Below, in pieces: positions 13,196 to 25,101 of a stretch of DNA of 64,000 nucleotides. Both the position numbers and the translations under genes were made by a program. How positions within the stretch are numbered: position 1 is the stretch's first letter; the number at the start of each line of letters is the position of its first letter. Under the pieces are notes generated by a model that saw nothing but the letters and a program-made list of their open reading frames with translations, did no database searches and was not told the DNA's origin. Origin of the DNA: Acanthochlamys bracteata (lineage: Eukaryota; Streptophyta; Magnoliopsida; Pandanales; Velloziaceae); contig CM034135.1 of the NCBI GenBank assembly GCA_019914995.1, forward strand, positions 6,140,501 through 6,204,500, read 5' to 3'.

Positions 13196-13237
<42 letters not shown>
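13196..13237. repeat. (TAA)14 microsatellite
   Basis: Fourteen uninterrupted TAA units. A repeat of this length is likely to be polymorphic. Confidence 0.95.
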
Positions 13238-13238
<1 letters not shown>

Positions 13239-14090
13239 TGCTTATTGGTTTAGGATTTTTTTATAAACACCTAACAAAGATTCTGTGAAATAAAAATAAT
13301 TAATTTTTAATAGTATGAGATTACTTATTCACGTTAATAAAAATTTGAAATCCTTATCTAAAATACTACTTTAGAAGACCGAAAGTTATCTAAAATTATA
13401 TGAATTCCACATCTTACTATAAAAACTATTATGAAAATAACAATTGTTAGGAGAGAAGAAATAGAAAGACTAGACTTTGATTTACTTTCTATTTCTAAAT
13501 TTTAGACAATAACAGCTATATAAATAAGCCTTTATAATTTAATTTAATTTAATGGACAACATCTACTCTAGCTAATAAAGCTTAGATCGAGATAAGTCTC
13601 TGACAAGTGTCAACGACTCCCAATTCATAGGCCAACCTCACGACACGTGATCCACTACGTCCACACTCTTTATATACATTTGGGTTTGACAGATCTCTGC
13701 ATTTGGCAGTATTTATTATGGGTTTAAAGTCTGAAATAAATAATGCACAGTATAAAAGGGTTTTGGCAAAGAAGATTTTTAGCGGCTTTTAGTGGCTTTT
13801 CACAGGTGAAAGAACGTACCAATTTAGTGTTTTTGAAATTAATAAAGTACCCTTCCCATCCATTTGGAAAATATTTTTGTAATATTTTATTTTATATTTT
13901 GTATAAATTTTGGAAAATATAAAAAAGTAATAGATTATAAGATCTTATAATTATTAATTTTTTAGTTTAAAAAATTCTTTTTTAATATTAAAATATTATT
14001 TATTTTAAAAAAATTTAATTTCATATCTCCTAATTTGGAACGAATTGACTAATTTTCTCCAAGTAAGTTTGAAAAATTATGTCCCCATAT
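13238..14090. other. AT-rich intergenic DNA, no gene seen
   Basis: It contains CACGTG-like and TATATA words near 13640-13675 but no following open frame that I can support. The part at 13850-14050 is strongly AT-rich and resembles the inside of a MITE, without identifiable ends. Confidence 0.4.
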
Positions 14091-16889
14091 AAAGTTTTCT
14101 ACCAGCTCATTTCTCATTTTCTCATTTCCTTTCTTTCTTCTCCTATGAGCTCCTCTTCTCTGCCGCTCCCCCGTACGATTTTTTCTCTTTATCTCTCCGT
14201 CTCAGACGCCTATCATCACCACTTCTTCCTCTAGCCTCCTACTCTTATCTCTATATGCATCTATTTGTGCTTAATCGATCTTACGAGCACATTGGAAGCC
14301 TTTTTGCGGGCTATCTATGTAGCTGTCGTTTCTTCTTCTCCTTCAAGTCTTTTGTTTATCTCGATCTAGAGCTTGCTTTAGATCCTCTTATTTGGGTCCT
14401 ATTGTAATTGGATTTAGTGAATTATCATCTAGGTGGACTTTTGAAAAGAAGTTAATCCGTGTGGTGAAGCTTGGGGAAGATAACGATACAAAAGCAGGAC
14501 CCAAAAAGGAGCTTCCCATATTGACTACTCAACCCAGAGCCGAAAAAGGAGCAAGCAGAGAAGGATGAAGACCATACCAAAGCCAAGAAAGGGAAGTCAT
14601 AGAACAACTAACATCAATTAGCAATAATTTAAAATTCAAATCCCTACTGCATGCCACAAGCGTCCACTGGACAACATCATGAACCTCTACAATAATGATA
14701 AAAAAGGAAAGACGTTCAAACTTCACTCAGAGCAGGTGATGGAAGAACACAAAGAAGAAAAGTAAGCTCTTTTATCCACTAGATGACGTGATCACTTAGA
14801 GACCCATTGAAGAAGATCTCTTTTAACTGTTGAAGACTACAAGGGATGAGATCATGTCAAGAGAAGCATAAATAAAAGAAATGAAGTAGAAGAAGACAAC
14901 TACAGAGAGAATACACACAGAATGATATAATCATCGAGAGAAGTAGTAGGATAGAACATCGTTTGTACTTTTTAAAAGGTCCGACTTAGAAAGGCAAAAC
15001 AACTTATCCTCGCAGAGGAGGAATACAATTTAGCATATTAGTTTGTTTTGAATAATTGCGACAAAGTGCTTCCATATCTCAAATAAGTACTTGAAATCTT
15101 AAAAATATAATATTCTTGCTATTTGTTAAGTATAACATATAAAATTACTAATGACTAACGAAGATAATTTTCTGTGAGCATGAAGAGATTCTCAAAATGG
15201 AGAGTGCTTTAAATTAAAAACCAAGCAAAGAAATGAGTTCATATTTGGTTCAAAATCGAATATGATATACTAATACATCTATTGATCATTTAATTTATTT
15301 TTGGTTGTTAAACTTAATTAAATAGGAAGTCACTTTACTTACAAACAAGGCAAAGAAATGAGTTTTCTATGTGGTTCAAAAATCGAGTATGGTATACTAT
15401 ATATCTAGTGTCGTTCACTCTAGGTTGTTCTACTTAATTGAACATTAATATCTTACATTTTCTTATTAGATAAGATATTTCATGTACTGCATAAGAGATC
15501 ACATATGATCTATATTTGCTAACTCTGGATTCAGATTAACATACAATTAGGCATTCTGAATGCATTGCCAATAGCATAAAACTCCTACAACAAACGCGAG
15601 CTTAGTTTATTGACTCAGAATAGTGAGATTTGTGTGTAATGAGATGATAAAGATCAATTTTAAATTTCTACTATATTTGAATGAAGTCTTGAATTTGACA
15701 TATCATATGGGCTATCAAGTATTTTTATTCAGTGTGAGTGGTTTGATCTAGACCACAAAAATCCATCAAGATTGATGATGACTTTAAAGCATCAATATTA
15801 CAAAAAATAGTATCAAAAGTTAGTATCAAAAGTAATTCATTCATATTTTCTATAAATGTGACTCGATTATGTTATGTTCTAGATACAAAACAAAGCAATG
15901 ATTGGGTCGTTGTACTGCAATCACAATATAGATATTTATTTCATCCATCGCTGTTTAGAAAGGACTGAGATGAAGAAGACAAATGTGGGTGATGGTGTGA
16001 TTATCGTAGAGAATGATGCCTACTAAGAAGATTGGTGCTGAGTGTAAGAAATGAAGGTGACAACATAGGAATAGATAATTTAAATAAAATAGTCGGAGTT
16101 AATCATGAAGTGATAAAAATTTTGCACGACGAACAAGACATATCTTGGTGATGATCAAACTGAAAATAAAAATTTAGACGAGGATAACCAAAATGATGAT
16201 GATTGTAAGTAGATTATAAATTCCATGTGAGATTTAACTCAAGTTTATATAAATTGTTCATAATTTAATTATATAGGAAAGCTTAATTTGTTTTCTCATA
16301 TGCAGGTGCTTTCTATTAATTTATCTTTATAGGGTCATCAAGTTCTAGTAGAGGACTCTTGCTTTTACATTCAACACAAAATATCGTTGATTTGGAGACT
16401 CAAGATCCTAATGGCTCTAGTTGTGGTAAGTAGTCTTTTGGATTAATTTATTGTTTACTAATTATTGCACCTCATACTATTTCTCACACTAGGGTCTGTT
16501 GTTGCACAAATGCAACATGCTTGAGTTAGAATAAATGTATTGATTTGGAAATGTATATATTGAGAAATAGAAAAAAGATAATATATCGAAGATGACATAT
16601 GGAGACCAGTTGGTATGTTCACTAAGTGCTCCGTAAGGAAGATGGCACATTTTGTTTGTATTATGCTCCCATCTAGAACTCTAAATGTTGGAATAAGATT
16701 GATAAATTCATAAAGAACAAGATTTATCCATCATGGCTGTAAGTATCTCAACGCTGGTATAAAATGCATTATTGTTAAGGTTGAAATTTGTTAACATGCT
16801 TGTTTATCATGGTAGGTTAAGTTTGAATTAGATATGTCTGACCTTGAGAGTTTAACATACTTACATAATATTAGGTCTAAGCAATATAA

Positions 16890-16971
16890 AAATTGGTATT
16901 ATGAATGCCATGATTACAACGAGTCTCGGTGGAGAGACTCGTTGTAATCATGGCATTCATAATACCAATTT
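16890..16971. repeat. Perfect hairpin, 38-bp arms with 6-nt loop
   Basis: Positions 16890-16927 are the exact reverse complement of 16934-16971, with the loop GGTGGA between. The left arm is in frame with CACTA transposase remnants and the right arm interrupts them. Confidence 0.95.
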
Positions 16972-18089
16972 GAGAGGGTTCAAGCTAACCATCCTTATAA
17001 GGACTCCGCTATAACAGCAAACCGGTGGGAAGAATGGATCTGACTATATGATCGTAAAACTTATTTATTTACTTTACTTTTCTTTCTTTCTCTCATTACT
17101 GATTCAAAAAATAAGCATTGGTTATGTCTCGAATAAATCGGAAAGAAAAAAGTAAAAACTGCTCATGCAAAGAAAAGAGCAAGCATATAGTAGGTTTATG
17201 CACTTTTGCATTTATGCAACAGAGAAGGTATTTTCTTTAATGGTTTTCCAATCAGTAATGAAACTCTTGTTATTAGCAAGTCTCATCTCTTAACTAGTAG
17301 AGTATCAATTGTATTGATTTAAATAAAGAAACACACATTCCAAACACAAAATAAAAGAAGAGTTATGTTTGGAGAAGTTCTATGCTTTCAAAATTACTAA
17401 GCAATTAAAGCATAAAAATAGGTTCCTGGAATGCTACTATATTGTTGTTTTAAATGGAATACATAATCAAATGATAGAGATGCAGATGAAGTCTCAAGAA
17501 GATGGAAGTGCCGTTAATGATGAGGAGATCTGACTATCGGTGCTTGGTAAAGTACGTAGAGATATTCATAGGCGTGGACCCAAGCCCTACAACATCGATC
17601 TACTTCTGGTTCCTCAAGCCAAGCATATGAGAACAAACTATTATAGTAGCAAATCATATCCTTTGAGGAAAGTCAGAAAAATAGCAGGTTGAACTTGAGA
17701 AGTAACAAGCTAAGCTTCTAGAGATTAGATAACGCCTCCAAGAAAATGAAACAAAGATGTCATATTTAATATAGATGTTCGGACTAACAAACGTTGCTAG
17801 AGCACTAACAGAATAAGTTCATTATTCTTTAAATTTGTAGTTCGAATTATATTAAGGCATATTAATGCTTTTTGTATCACTACCTTAAACTTGTATGAGC
17901 ACACATGTAGCTTCATTAATATTGAAAATGTTTGAATGTTTTCATTTCAAGCGAATGTTTGTTATTTGAATGTTATGGTGAAGTTGAATGTTGTTACGGT
18001 GGTGCAATGTTGTTACAGTGAATGTTATTATAGTTTTGGAATGTTGAATATTATTACATTAGAAGAACAATAACAGTATGGATTGCTCA

Positions 18090-18480
18090 AATTTTGTATT
18101 TTTCTACTGATTTTTTAATAACAGTATGTAATTTACCTACTAAGAGTCGTAGTTTACCGACCTAAAATTCATTCAGTAATTTACCAACTATTTTTACTGA
18201 CTAAACACTGCCGTTGGTAATATACCAACTGCTTTTGGTCAATAATTTATCGAGTGCCTCTTTAGTTGGTAATTTACCGATTAACAATTTCAGTCAGCAA
18301 TTTTCTGTACTATGCTGACTGCTTCTGATAGTCAGTCAGTATGCCAATTAATTATTGCCGATCAAATGTTGATGAACTTTAGTTTAGTCGGTAATTGGCT
18401 TTACACTACTGAATCGTTACGTATATCGGCTGTTTTCTCAGTTTGTGAGGTCCATTCTGTTGCAGCGAGTAAACTGGAGA
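18090..18480. repeat. CACTA subterminal repeat array
   Basis: Short words of the type TTACCGAC, TTACCAACT, TCGGTAATTTACC and GTCAGTCAG recur in both orientations. Such arrays occur near the ends of CACTA elements, where the transposase binds. Confidence 0.6.
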
Positions 18481-18799
18481 TTAACGGCATGGCCAACGGA
18501 ACCTACTAAAACTTTGGAGATCAAAGTCAAATCTTAAGGGTGCATACTTCAAAAGTTAAACTATTCAAATGGTAAAAGACTCTTGACTTTATTTGTCGCG
18601 GAACTAACCACAATTTTCTTAAATAGAAGTTCTTGGATGAAAACTAGGATAAAAGTTGAATTTGAAAAAACATAGACGTAGATTATTTGGGTTTAAGCCT
18701 TTTCAAAGAACTGCCACGAGTTTATACCGACTTGCTTTATGGAATAGTAAAACAGAAAGCACATAATAGGACATTAATTATATGATCAGAAGGTTTTAT

Positions 18800-18946
18800 G
18801 AGATTTTATTTATTATAAATAGGACACTGGACACGAGCAATAGACAACACTCTCACAGCAACGAAGGGACCAAGCAAGCACCACAAACAAGTATTCTGCA
18901 TGTAACAGACTCAGGTAAAAACCTTCTGTAGTTCACATGACTAACA
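18800..18946 (-). other. Annexin 3' UTR with AATAAA-type signals
   Basis: Downstream of the annexin stop on the minus strand, AATAAATAAAAT is read from about 18803-18815. This is a plausible polyadenylation signal about 130 nt past the stop. The stretch 18511-18800 holds nothing recognisable. Confidence 0.45.
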
Positions 18947-21602
18947 TCACAGACTTGAGCTCCCTATCAAAGCTAGGAGGAAGACCTTGTACTGTCCGGA
19001 TGTTTCTTTGCTTACGGCCTGCTCAAGAGTCACGCTGCTTCGTTCATAGTAGAGCTCTTTGATCTGCTGAAGATCTCTCTCCGCACGAGTGACAATGACA
19101 CGAGTGAGTTCATTTTCACCTGCCCCAGATTTGGACAATGAGCGACGCAGAAGCTGTAAATCGCTAAAGACATGAGAACTGACATGTAAACATTTTCAGG
19201 CAAGTTGATAAGACAGCGTCGCTTAGTTCATTTACCTCTGCGTAATACATATGGGGGTCGAGTAGGCACTGGATTGCTGCTTCTAGTGCGGACACCAGAT
19301 CACCTGATTTCTCATTGGCGAAAACCTGATGATATCATGTACTTAGATGTTACTATATAGTAAAGGAAATGAATTCCATGGATTGTTCCATCTCCAAGTT
19401 TGCATACCTCAGTGATGGGAGAACCGAAGTCATCCTGAAAGCGGTTGAAGGTAGCTTTGAGTTGGGCCTTGCTCCGAGTGCTCAAAATGCGAATAACCTC
19501 CTCATGCAAAAATTCTTTCTTCGTGATTGCTTCATGAACGGCCTTGGCCTCTGACTGTGCTAAATGCATATCCACCTCTGGTCCATCATATCTATAAGTG
19601 CTCACGAGGGCAAATAAAAGCTGAAAACAACCCAAAAATGTCAGAGATATACAAACGATGTAGGAGCTTAAAAGGAATCTATTTCAAAGACGTGCCCTGC
19701 GGAGGTCTCCTTCAGCATGAACAGCAACATCTTCTTCGATGGATTTCTTGTAGGAATACTGATACGCTCGTTTGACGGCAAGGAGTTCATCAGGAGAGTT
19801 GGCACATGCCGTTTCTACGATCACCCTGAAGTCGATGTCTTTCACAAGTGCTATATTCACCAGTAAGGCTTCTCTCTCAAGTGGCTCGAACATCCAGCGG
19901 TATACAGCTCTCTATATTCAAAAGATAACAGAATTATTAGTACAAACATCGATGTATTGGATGACCTAAGAGAACAGGCGATGCAACACAGATCTTACAA
20001 TATGTAACTCTTTTCAGTTCATTATGTGATGAAAGCAACAAGCACAAACTGGATTAAGATGACAAAATGATGTGTGGTTTTAGCTGTTACCATTCACTAT
20101 GAACGACATGCATTAGGCATGTATCATGGTAGGAAAGCACGTAGCAGAACTCATACCTCCAGGTCTCCATTGAGTTCTTTTTCGAGTTTCCTTCTGAGGC
20201 TTTCATTGTAGTACTCTTCATAGGCTGCAAAAATCTGCTTCCTCTGGGCTGCATCTCTGTGAGCTATGATGGAGATTACTTTCTCCTCATCAGTTCCCCA
20301 CCCTGGGATGGCAAGCGAGATCAACCCCAAAGCAAAACAACACAAAACTAAGGTATGTAAGAAGTAATGTCTAAGGTGATCCTTATGTGCAATAATGTAT
20401 GAGCTTCACTTCTGAAATTTGATCGCTGATAACTATGTGAAGAATTTTCTTCCTATACAATTAGATCAGCTATGTGCTTCAAAATAAGCTTCTGTCAAAA
20501 TCCTCTGAATTTTGCATCACATGCATAGGCAGGTCCAGAAGCTATAGATTGTTTTTTAGGCAAACAGGAGTAGATCCAGTCTGCCCTTTATAAATCAGGA
20601 TTGCTTATGTTGCACATGCAAAATGATCAAATGCAAAGCAGAAAGATTTCCAATACTTATCATATTTCATGATTAAGGATTTTATTTGTATATGGCAATG
20701 CCCGATTTATCCACAAAAAAAAAAGAAAAAAAAGAATTCCAAGACACGATCACTTCATCTTTTGCTTTAGTCACCACCTTTGGCGTCTATTGCTCTTTTC
20801 TTTTTCCTTACTATAAATTAGAAAAAAAATCAGTAAGAAATACTCCGTTCCTCAATAATAATAAAAAATACTTTATGTTTTTGCCTTTTAAGAAAAGTTA
20901 TTTGGGTCATCCATTAGCAAAATAAACCTTAGTATGGTTCATAATTAATGCATCTTCCAAAATTTCCTGGATGGTAAGAGCATCTAAAATGAGACAAACA
21001 AAGAGATCGGACAGATCCAATACCTATTTTTAGGAAAATCAGGAGTACAAGAGAAACCGAAGAGTTTTTAAAGAAAAGAAAGGTCATACAAAATATTCTA
21101 TCTTCTTTTCCAGTCCTGATGGTGATCAAGAGTTCATTCAAAAATAAACAGAACTCTCTGATCTCTCTTCCTGTAAGACTATATAATCTAAGGCATTGAT
21201 TGCAGAAGTGAAAATAGAAAAACAGAATCAGTATTCTCACAAGATCAACCAACAACGTCACACTTTTTACAAAATAGAAAGTAAACAAGGGATCAGTCAC
21301 CAAGTAGGGAATCAACTATTCCCTCATTAATCCACAAACTTAGACGAACGATCCATCGTTGTATATGCTAAATAATATCAAAACAAAATAAGGGCCATCT
21401 CATGAAAAAAAAATAAAAATAAAAATAAAAAGTTACAAAAGCGAATTAAAATGAAGACCATGCCTCCCAAAAATACTTGTATGTAATAATACGAATAGAG
21501 ATATAGTTGAGAGTAGGAATTAAGACCTTTGAAAGCATCTTTGATCTGCTCAGCGTCCTCGTATGGGGAAGGGACTGGATCAGCAACAGTAAGTGTAGCC
21601 AT
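18947..21602 (-). CDS. Annexin (plant D1/D2-like)
   Basis: Six exons give a complete 315-residue annexin, the usual plant length: 21527-21602, 20157-20302, 19696-19911, 19408-19620, 19236-19325, 18947-19153. Phases join exactly, and all introns are GT-AG except intron 3 (GC at 19695-19694). Annexins are cytosolic proteins that bind acidic phospholipids with Ca2+. Seen here: N-terminus MATLTVADPVPSP; repeat 1 with the type-II Ca site GWGTDEE (26-32) and His40 in AHRDAAQRK, the position linked to peroxidase activity in Arabidopsis ANN1; Cys110 and Cys237; VIRILSTRSK (188-197) containing the IRI motif suggested for actin binding. In repeat 4 the expected GTDE is GAGE (257-260), so that Ca site looks degraded. 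The similarity pattern is closest to the D1/D2 group from memory; the exact orthologue is not resolved. Confidence 0.95.
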
Positions 21603-21723
21603 TGCCTTCTTTCTTAGAAATCTCTCTCACACAAAATGAAAAATACCAACGTTGATTGATCAATCTGGAGAAACGTTCCCGTATTTGTTGTGCTTGAGAG
21701 GGGAAAGATAGAGAGCGGTCTCT

Positions 21724-21732
21724 CTTTATATA
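21724..21732 (-). promoter_or_regulatory. Annexin TATA box
   Basis: TATATAAAG read on the minus strand, about 120 nt upstream of the annexin ATG. This would leave a short leader of roughly 90 nt. Confidence 0.65.
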
Positions 21733-21744
21733 GCGAAAACTCTT

Positions 21745-22098
21745 TACACTAATAGACTGTTGATATATTTTTTTGCGGAGAGAGATTTAAAAAAGTAAAA
21801 GAAAAGGAGAAGTTGATGAGAAGGAAAAAACCGGGAGAGGTTGATTCGTTGCACGTAACGCCATCGCCTCGTCCGCTGGGTTCGAGACACGCCTGAGCGG
21901 GTCAGAACCTGTGACGTTGTTTTCTTAATGAACTGCTGAAATCTGATTAGTAGGTATTGAAAACGTTGAAGAAGAAAAATGGTAATGAATTGATTAACGG
22001 TATTAAATAAGCAAATCGAACCGAGGGATGTAGGAGGGTGACGCACGTTCGATAATGCTGTTTCTTCTCGTCCCTTAATTCCATGCACCGTCATTTCC
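21745..22098. other. Annexin upstream region, nothing specific seen
   Basis: Non-coding promoter-side DNA. An open frame exists on the minus strand, but it has no domain signature and I do not call it a gene. Confidence 0.4.
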
Positions 22099-22653
22099 TG
22101 AGCATGATTAATGTTAATGGTGATATTTTCAAAAGTCCTAATAAATCTTATCAAATTTGGAATTAAATTAAAAGGATACTGCACATAATTCTTGGAGTTG
22201 TTATACTGGGTTAGAGGATAGGCGTAGCCCTTAACTTATGCGCGTAGAAAGTTCAAAATATAATTTTTATCGTTAAATATAAAAAATTATAAATATGATG
22301 TCAAAATTTAAATTAATCGAATTACGATCAATCCTAATTCGTTTTTTGAATTAAGATGACAAAAAAAATCGACAAAATTATAAATTATAAAACTTTTTTT
22401 TTTTATAATTTTGATCAAAAAGTCGGATAAAAATCAATTTATAATTCAGTTGAGCTGAAATTTTATCAGTATATTCTTAACTCATAATTTATTATATTTA
22501 ATATTAGAAATTGAATTAACTTTTTGTGCACTTATATAGATCAATGATCGTCTAAGATGAAAATATATATATTATATCTTCTTTCATATTTTGAGCATGA
22601 TTAGTGTTAATGGTGATATTTTCAGAAGTCCTAATAAACCATATCAAATTTGG
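22099..22653. repeat. 62-bp direct repeat flanking a 431-bp spacer
   Basis: 22099-22160 and 22592-22653 share TGAGCATGATTARTGTTAAT and the following TCCTAATAAA and TATCAAATTTGG words with a handful of differences. The spacer is AT-rich and non-coding. Confidence 0.85.
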
Positions 22654-23136
22654 GATAAATTTTCAGAAAAAAATTCAATATTACTAAAAACCCACTTTAA
22701 CCTTGCCTTCTTGCCTTCTTTTTACAATGAATAGGCTTTACTAAGTGCTTGCCCCTACGAATGTGGTAGTACAGAAACTCAATTGTGTGGCGTGGTATAT
22801 CCTAAAGGTTTTATTACTCTAAAAGATTTTTAGCTAAAGAAAAAAGAAAATTGTTGCTCAACATCTTTAAAGAACAACTGTCTATTACTTTTGTGTTTTC
22901 GCTTTTTTCTTTTTCTTTTCTGTGGGTTCTATGTGTTGAATAATTTCTTTTGTGGGTTCTATGTGTTGAATAATCGGAGTGAAATAATAATGGTTTCATT
23001 CATGAGAATCTTACAACAGTTTACATATAACATAACAAGGCTGGCAATGGCATGTTGTGGCGCAGCGACCTGTATCATAAGCACTGTTTATAAACTTTCC
23101 AGCATGGACATAGATCTTGTTTGATCAGCAGGTACT
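22654..23136. other. Intergenic DNA, no gene seen
   Basis: A short tandem duplication, TGTGGGTTCTATGTGTTGAA, occurs at about 22921-22940 and 22951-22970. No gene is supported. Confidence 0.5.
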
Positions 23137-23277
23137 TCAATCCAATTTGTAAATGAGCTCATTGCCTCTGGCATATTCAGCTTGTCTGTATGTTGGCTGC
23201 ATATATTTTTCTTTTACTGGCTCCATAATGTAATTACCAAGGGTGCCTCCATAATGTGTTTTATCTTTTTTGACGTA
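23137..23277 (-). other. Unidentified exon-like open frame
   Basis: On the minus strand a good acceptor (TTTTTTCACAG, ending at 23278) is followed by 46 sense codons and TGA. The peptide contains THYGGTLGNYIMEPV and YMQPTYRQAEYARG, a composition more like a real charged, soluble protein tail than random AT-rich translation. I do not recognise the family. It sits between the annexin promoter and the end of the IPMS-like gene, and no upstream exon was found. It may be a gene fragment or the last exon of a gene lost to rearrangement. Confidence 0.3.
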
Positions 23278-25101
23278 CTGTGAAAAAATTAACAGACGAC
23301 AGGAGTGCCTGGCTCGAGAAGGCTTCATGAAACTTAATCTACAAAAGAACGAAGACAAGTGCTATTTTATGTTAGTAAATATGATAATTAATTTACTAAA
23401 TACAAAATCATCGCAAGTAATTTGATTGACAGCTTGTATCATATTAGACAGACATTCATAAAGATTTCATAGATGATAATGAAATGCCGTGGACCCAAAT
23501 CGACAGTAAAGAAACTATATTTGGTACAAGGATCGAACATTTGCTGGGAATATTCTTTAAAATTTCGAATATTACATTCATCTGTGTAATTATACAGTGT
23601 AATTTATACTCTGTACTTATAAAAAAGGTTAAATATACTCTGATCTCCAATTTGTGAAGACCGGAAAAAAAAAACTGCTGAGTAAATCTAAGCATTAGAT
23701 AATAGATTTCTATTTTGTTAAGGAAATAGATAACAGATGTATTAGATATGTGAAATTCTAGCCTAATTGATGATTTATTGATGTGGAGAACTAACGAATT
23801 ACAAATTTACAAGAAATACATTTGTCCAATCCTAGCTAGCTTCACATTGAAGTTTCACAAATGTGTACATTTCAATAGATGCCTAATGGCTTTAAACATC
23901 GTTATTGATAATTAAAAATCCACATTGATAACTTAGCTTTTCAGGTGGGGCGAAGGCAAACATGTCTTCATATGATCTGCCTCCTCTTTCTTCAACCAAG
24001 TGTATAAATCACTACAAAAAAGTAGGACGAAATCATTGTTAGGCGAGTCAGTAAAATAAACCCACCCAAAACCCGCCAAGTGACCGATAATTTATTTTAG
24101 TTGTGTCATCATTTTGTTTTTAAAGACTGAACCCACCAACTCCATCAAATTTTAGCAGATCGTTTCGTTTTCATTGGCAATAGAATAATAGTTGGCACTT
24201 CTTAATTACTAATATCTTCTTTTAAAATATTTTTATTTGAATGATAAAACTCTTTGTGAATTCACTTGCTTCATATGTATCCAACAACTCCATATATTGT
24301 TGCAAGAAAAGCTTTCAAAAGGTTACACATAAGATGATATAAGTCACCACGGAGTTTAAATTACTTCAGTGTACCAGTCATGACGCAGTCCGGAGGGTGA
24401 CAATACATCCCCAGAAGTTGAAATTTAGTCTTGTGCACATGAACCTGAAGGATGTCCCCAATCATTGTCGGCAACTGCATTATAATAGTTCACAGTTCTG
24501 AATTCTTCTTGAAAGCTGATATCTACTAAACTGCACATTTCATTATTCATGAAAGCACTAGCAAATACACTTTGTAATTTTGTCGTATAATATACTCGGT
24601 CATAGTTTCTGCTAGATATACGGCTGCTCATAAGCAAACAAAATGATGGCAAAGAAAAGATATCAATCTTCACTATTGAAGTTAAACTTGACATCTAATC
24701 CAAATTTACGTTTTCTTTCGGTTTACAAACTTGAATGAATGAATTGGTACTAACGTAACATTATTAAACAATACTGTTCATGCAGTTTTGCCTTTTGGCC
24801 AAATAACAAACATTTTACAGACGAATTAAGTCTAATTTTCCTGCAGGGAAAACGAAATCAACAGAATTTAAGGATCTACACAGAATCTTCACATCTTGTA
24901 TTAACTACAAATGTTTTCTTCATCTAAATACGTATATCAGAAAGGTGAAAGAAAGACAACGTGTTACAATAGCTGCAGCAGATATAAAATTGACAACAAT
25001 GATATGAACATCACGGCAGCAACACTAAATAATTTGCCTGTGCTTTGTCAAGAGATGAACTCACGGTGATCATCAGAAGAGGTCTTACTTGGTTCCTTAA
25101 A
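23278..25101. other. Intergenic DNA, no gene seen
   Basis: A minus-strand open frame at 24425-24694 ends in a Ser/Cys/Asp-containing tail, but I found no splice partner or family. The rest is unremarkable and includes the 3' flank of the IPMS-like gene. Confidence 0.4.

Larger units (their letters stand above)
14091..18510 (+). mobile_element. Decayed CACTA (En/Spm) transposon region
   Basis: A pyrimidine-rich leader-like stretch at 14100-14370 is followed by broken Lys/Glu-rich coding remnants (about 14420-15000). At 16870-17060 the frame reads KNWYYECHDYNESRW and, after an interruption, VQANHPYKDSAITANRWEEW. At 17475-17640 it reads MKSQEDGSAVNDEEI, then a VLGK...GPKP motif. These match the plant Ptta/En/Spm-type transposase (Transposase_24) as I recall it. 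From 18090 the sequence carries CACTA-type subterminal repeats. Frames are broken throughout. The 5' end and the CACTA terminus itself were not found, so the span is approximate. Confidence 0.55.

Noticed and set aside
20929..21315. 128-codon Leu/Phe-rich minus-strand ORF
   Set aside because: Lies wholly inside annexin intron 1 and translates T-rich intron sequence; no domain.
24012..24140. CACTACAAAAAA motif suggesting a CACTA-element end
   Set aside because: No partner terminus, no subterminal repeat array and no 3-bp target could be found; the motif alone is common.
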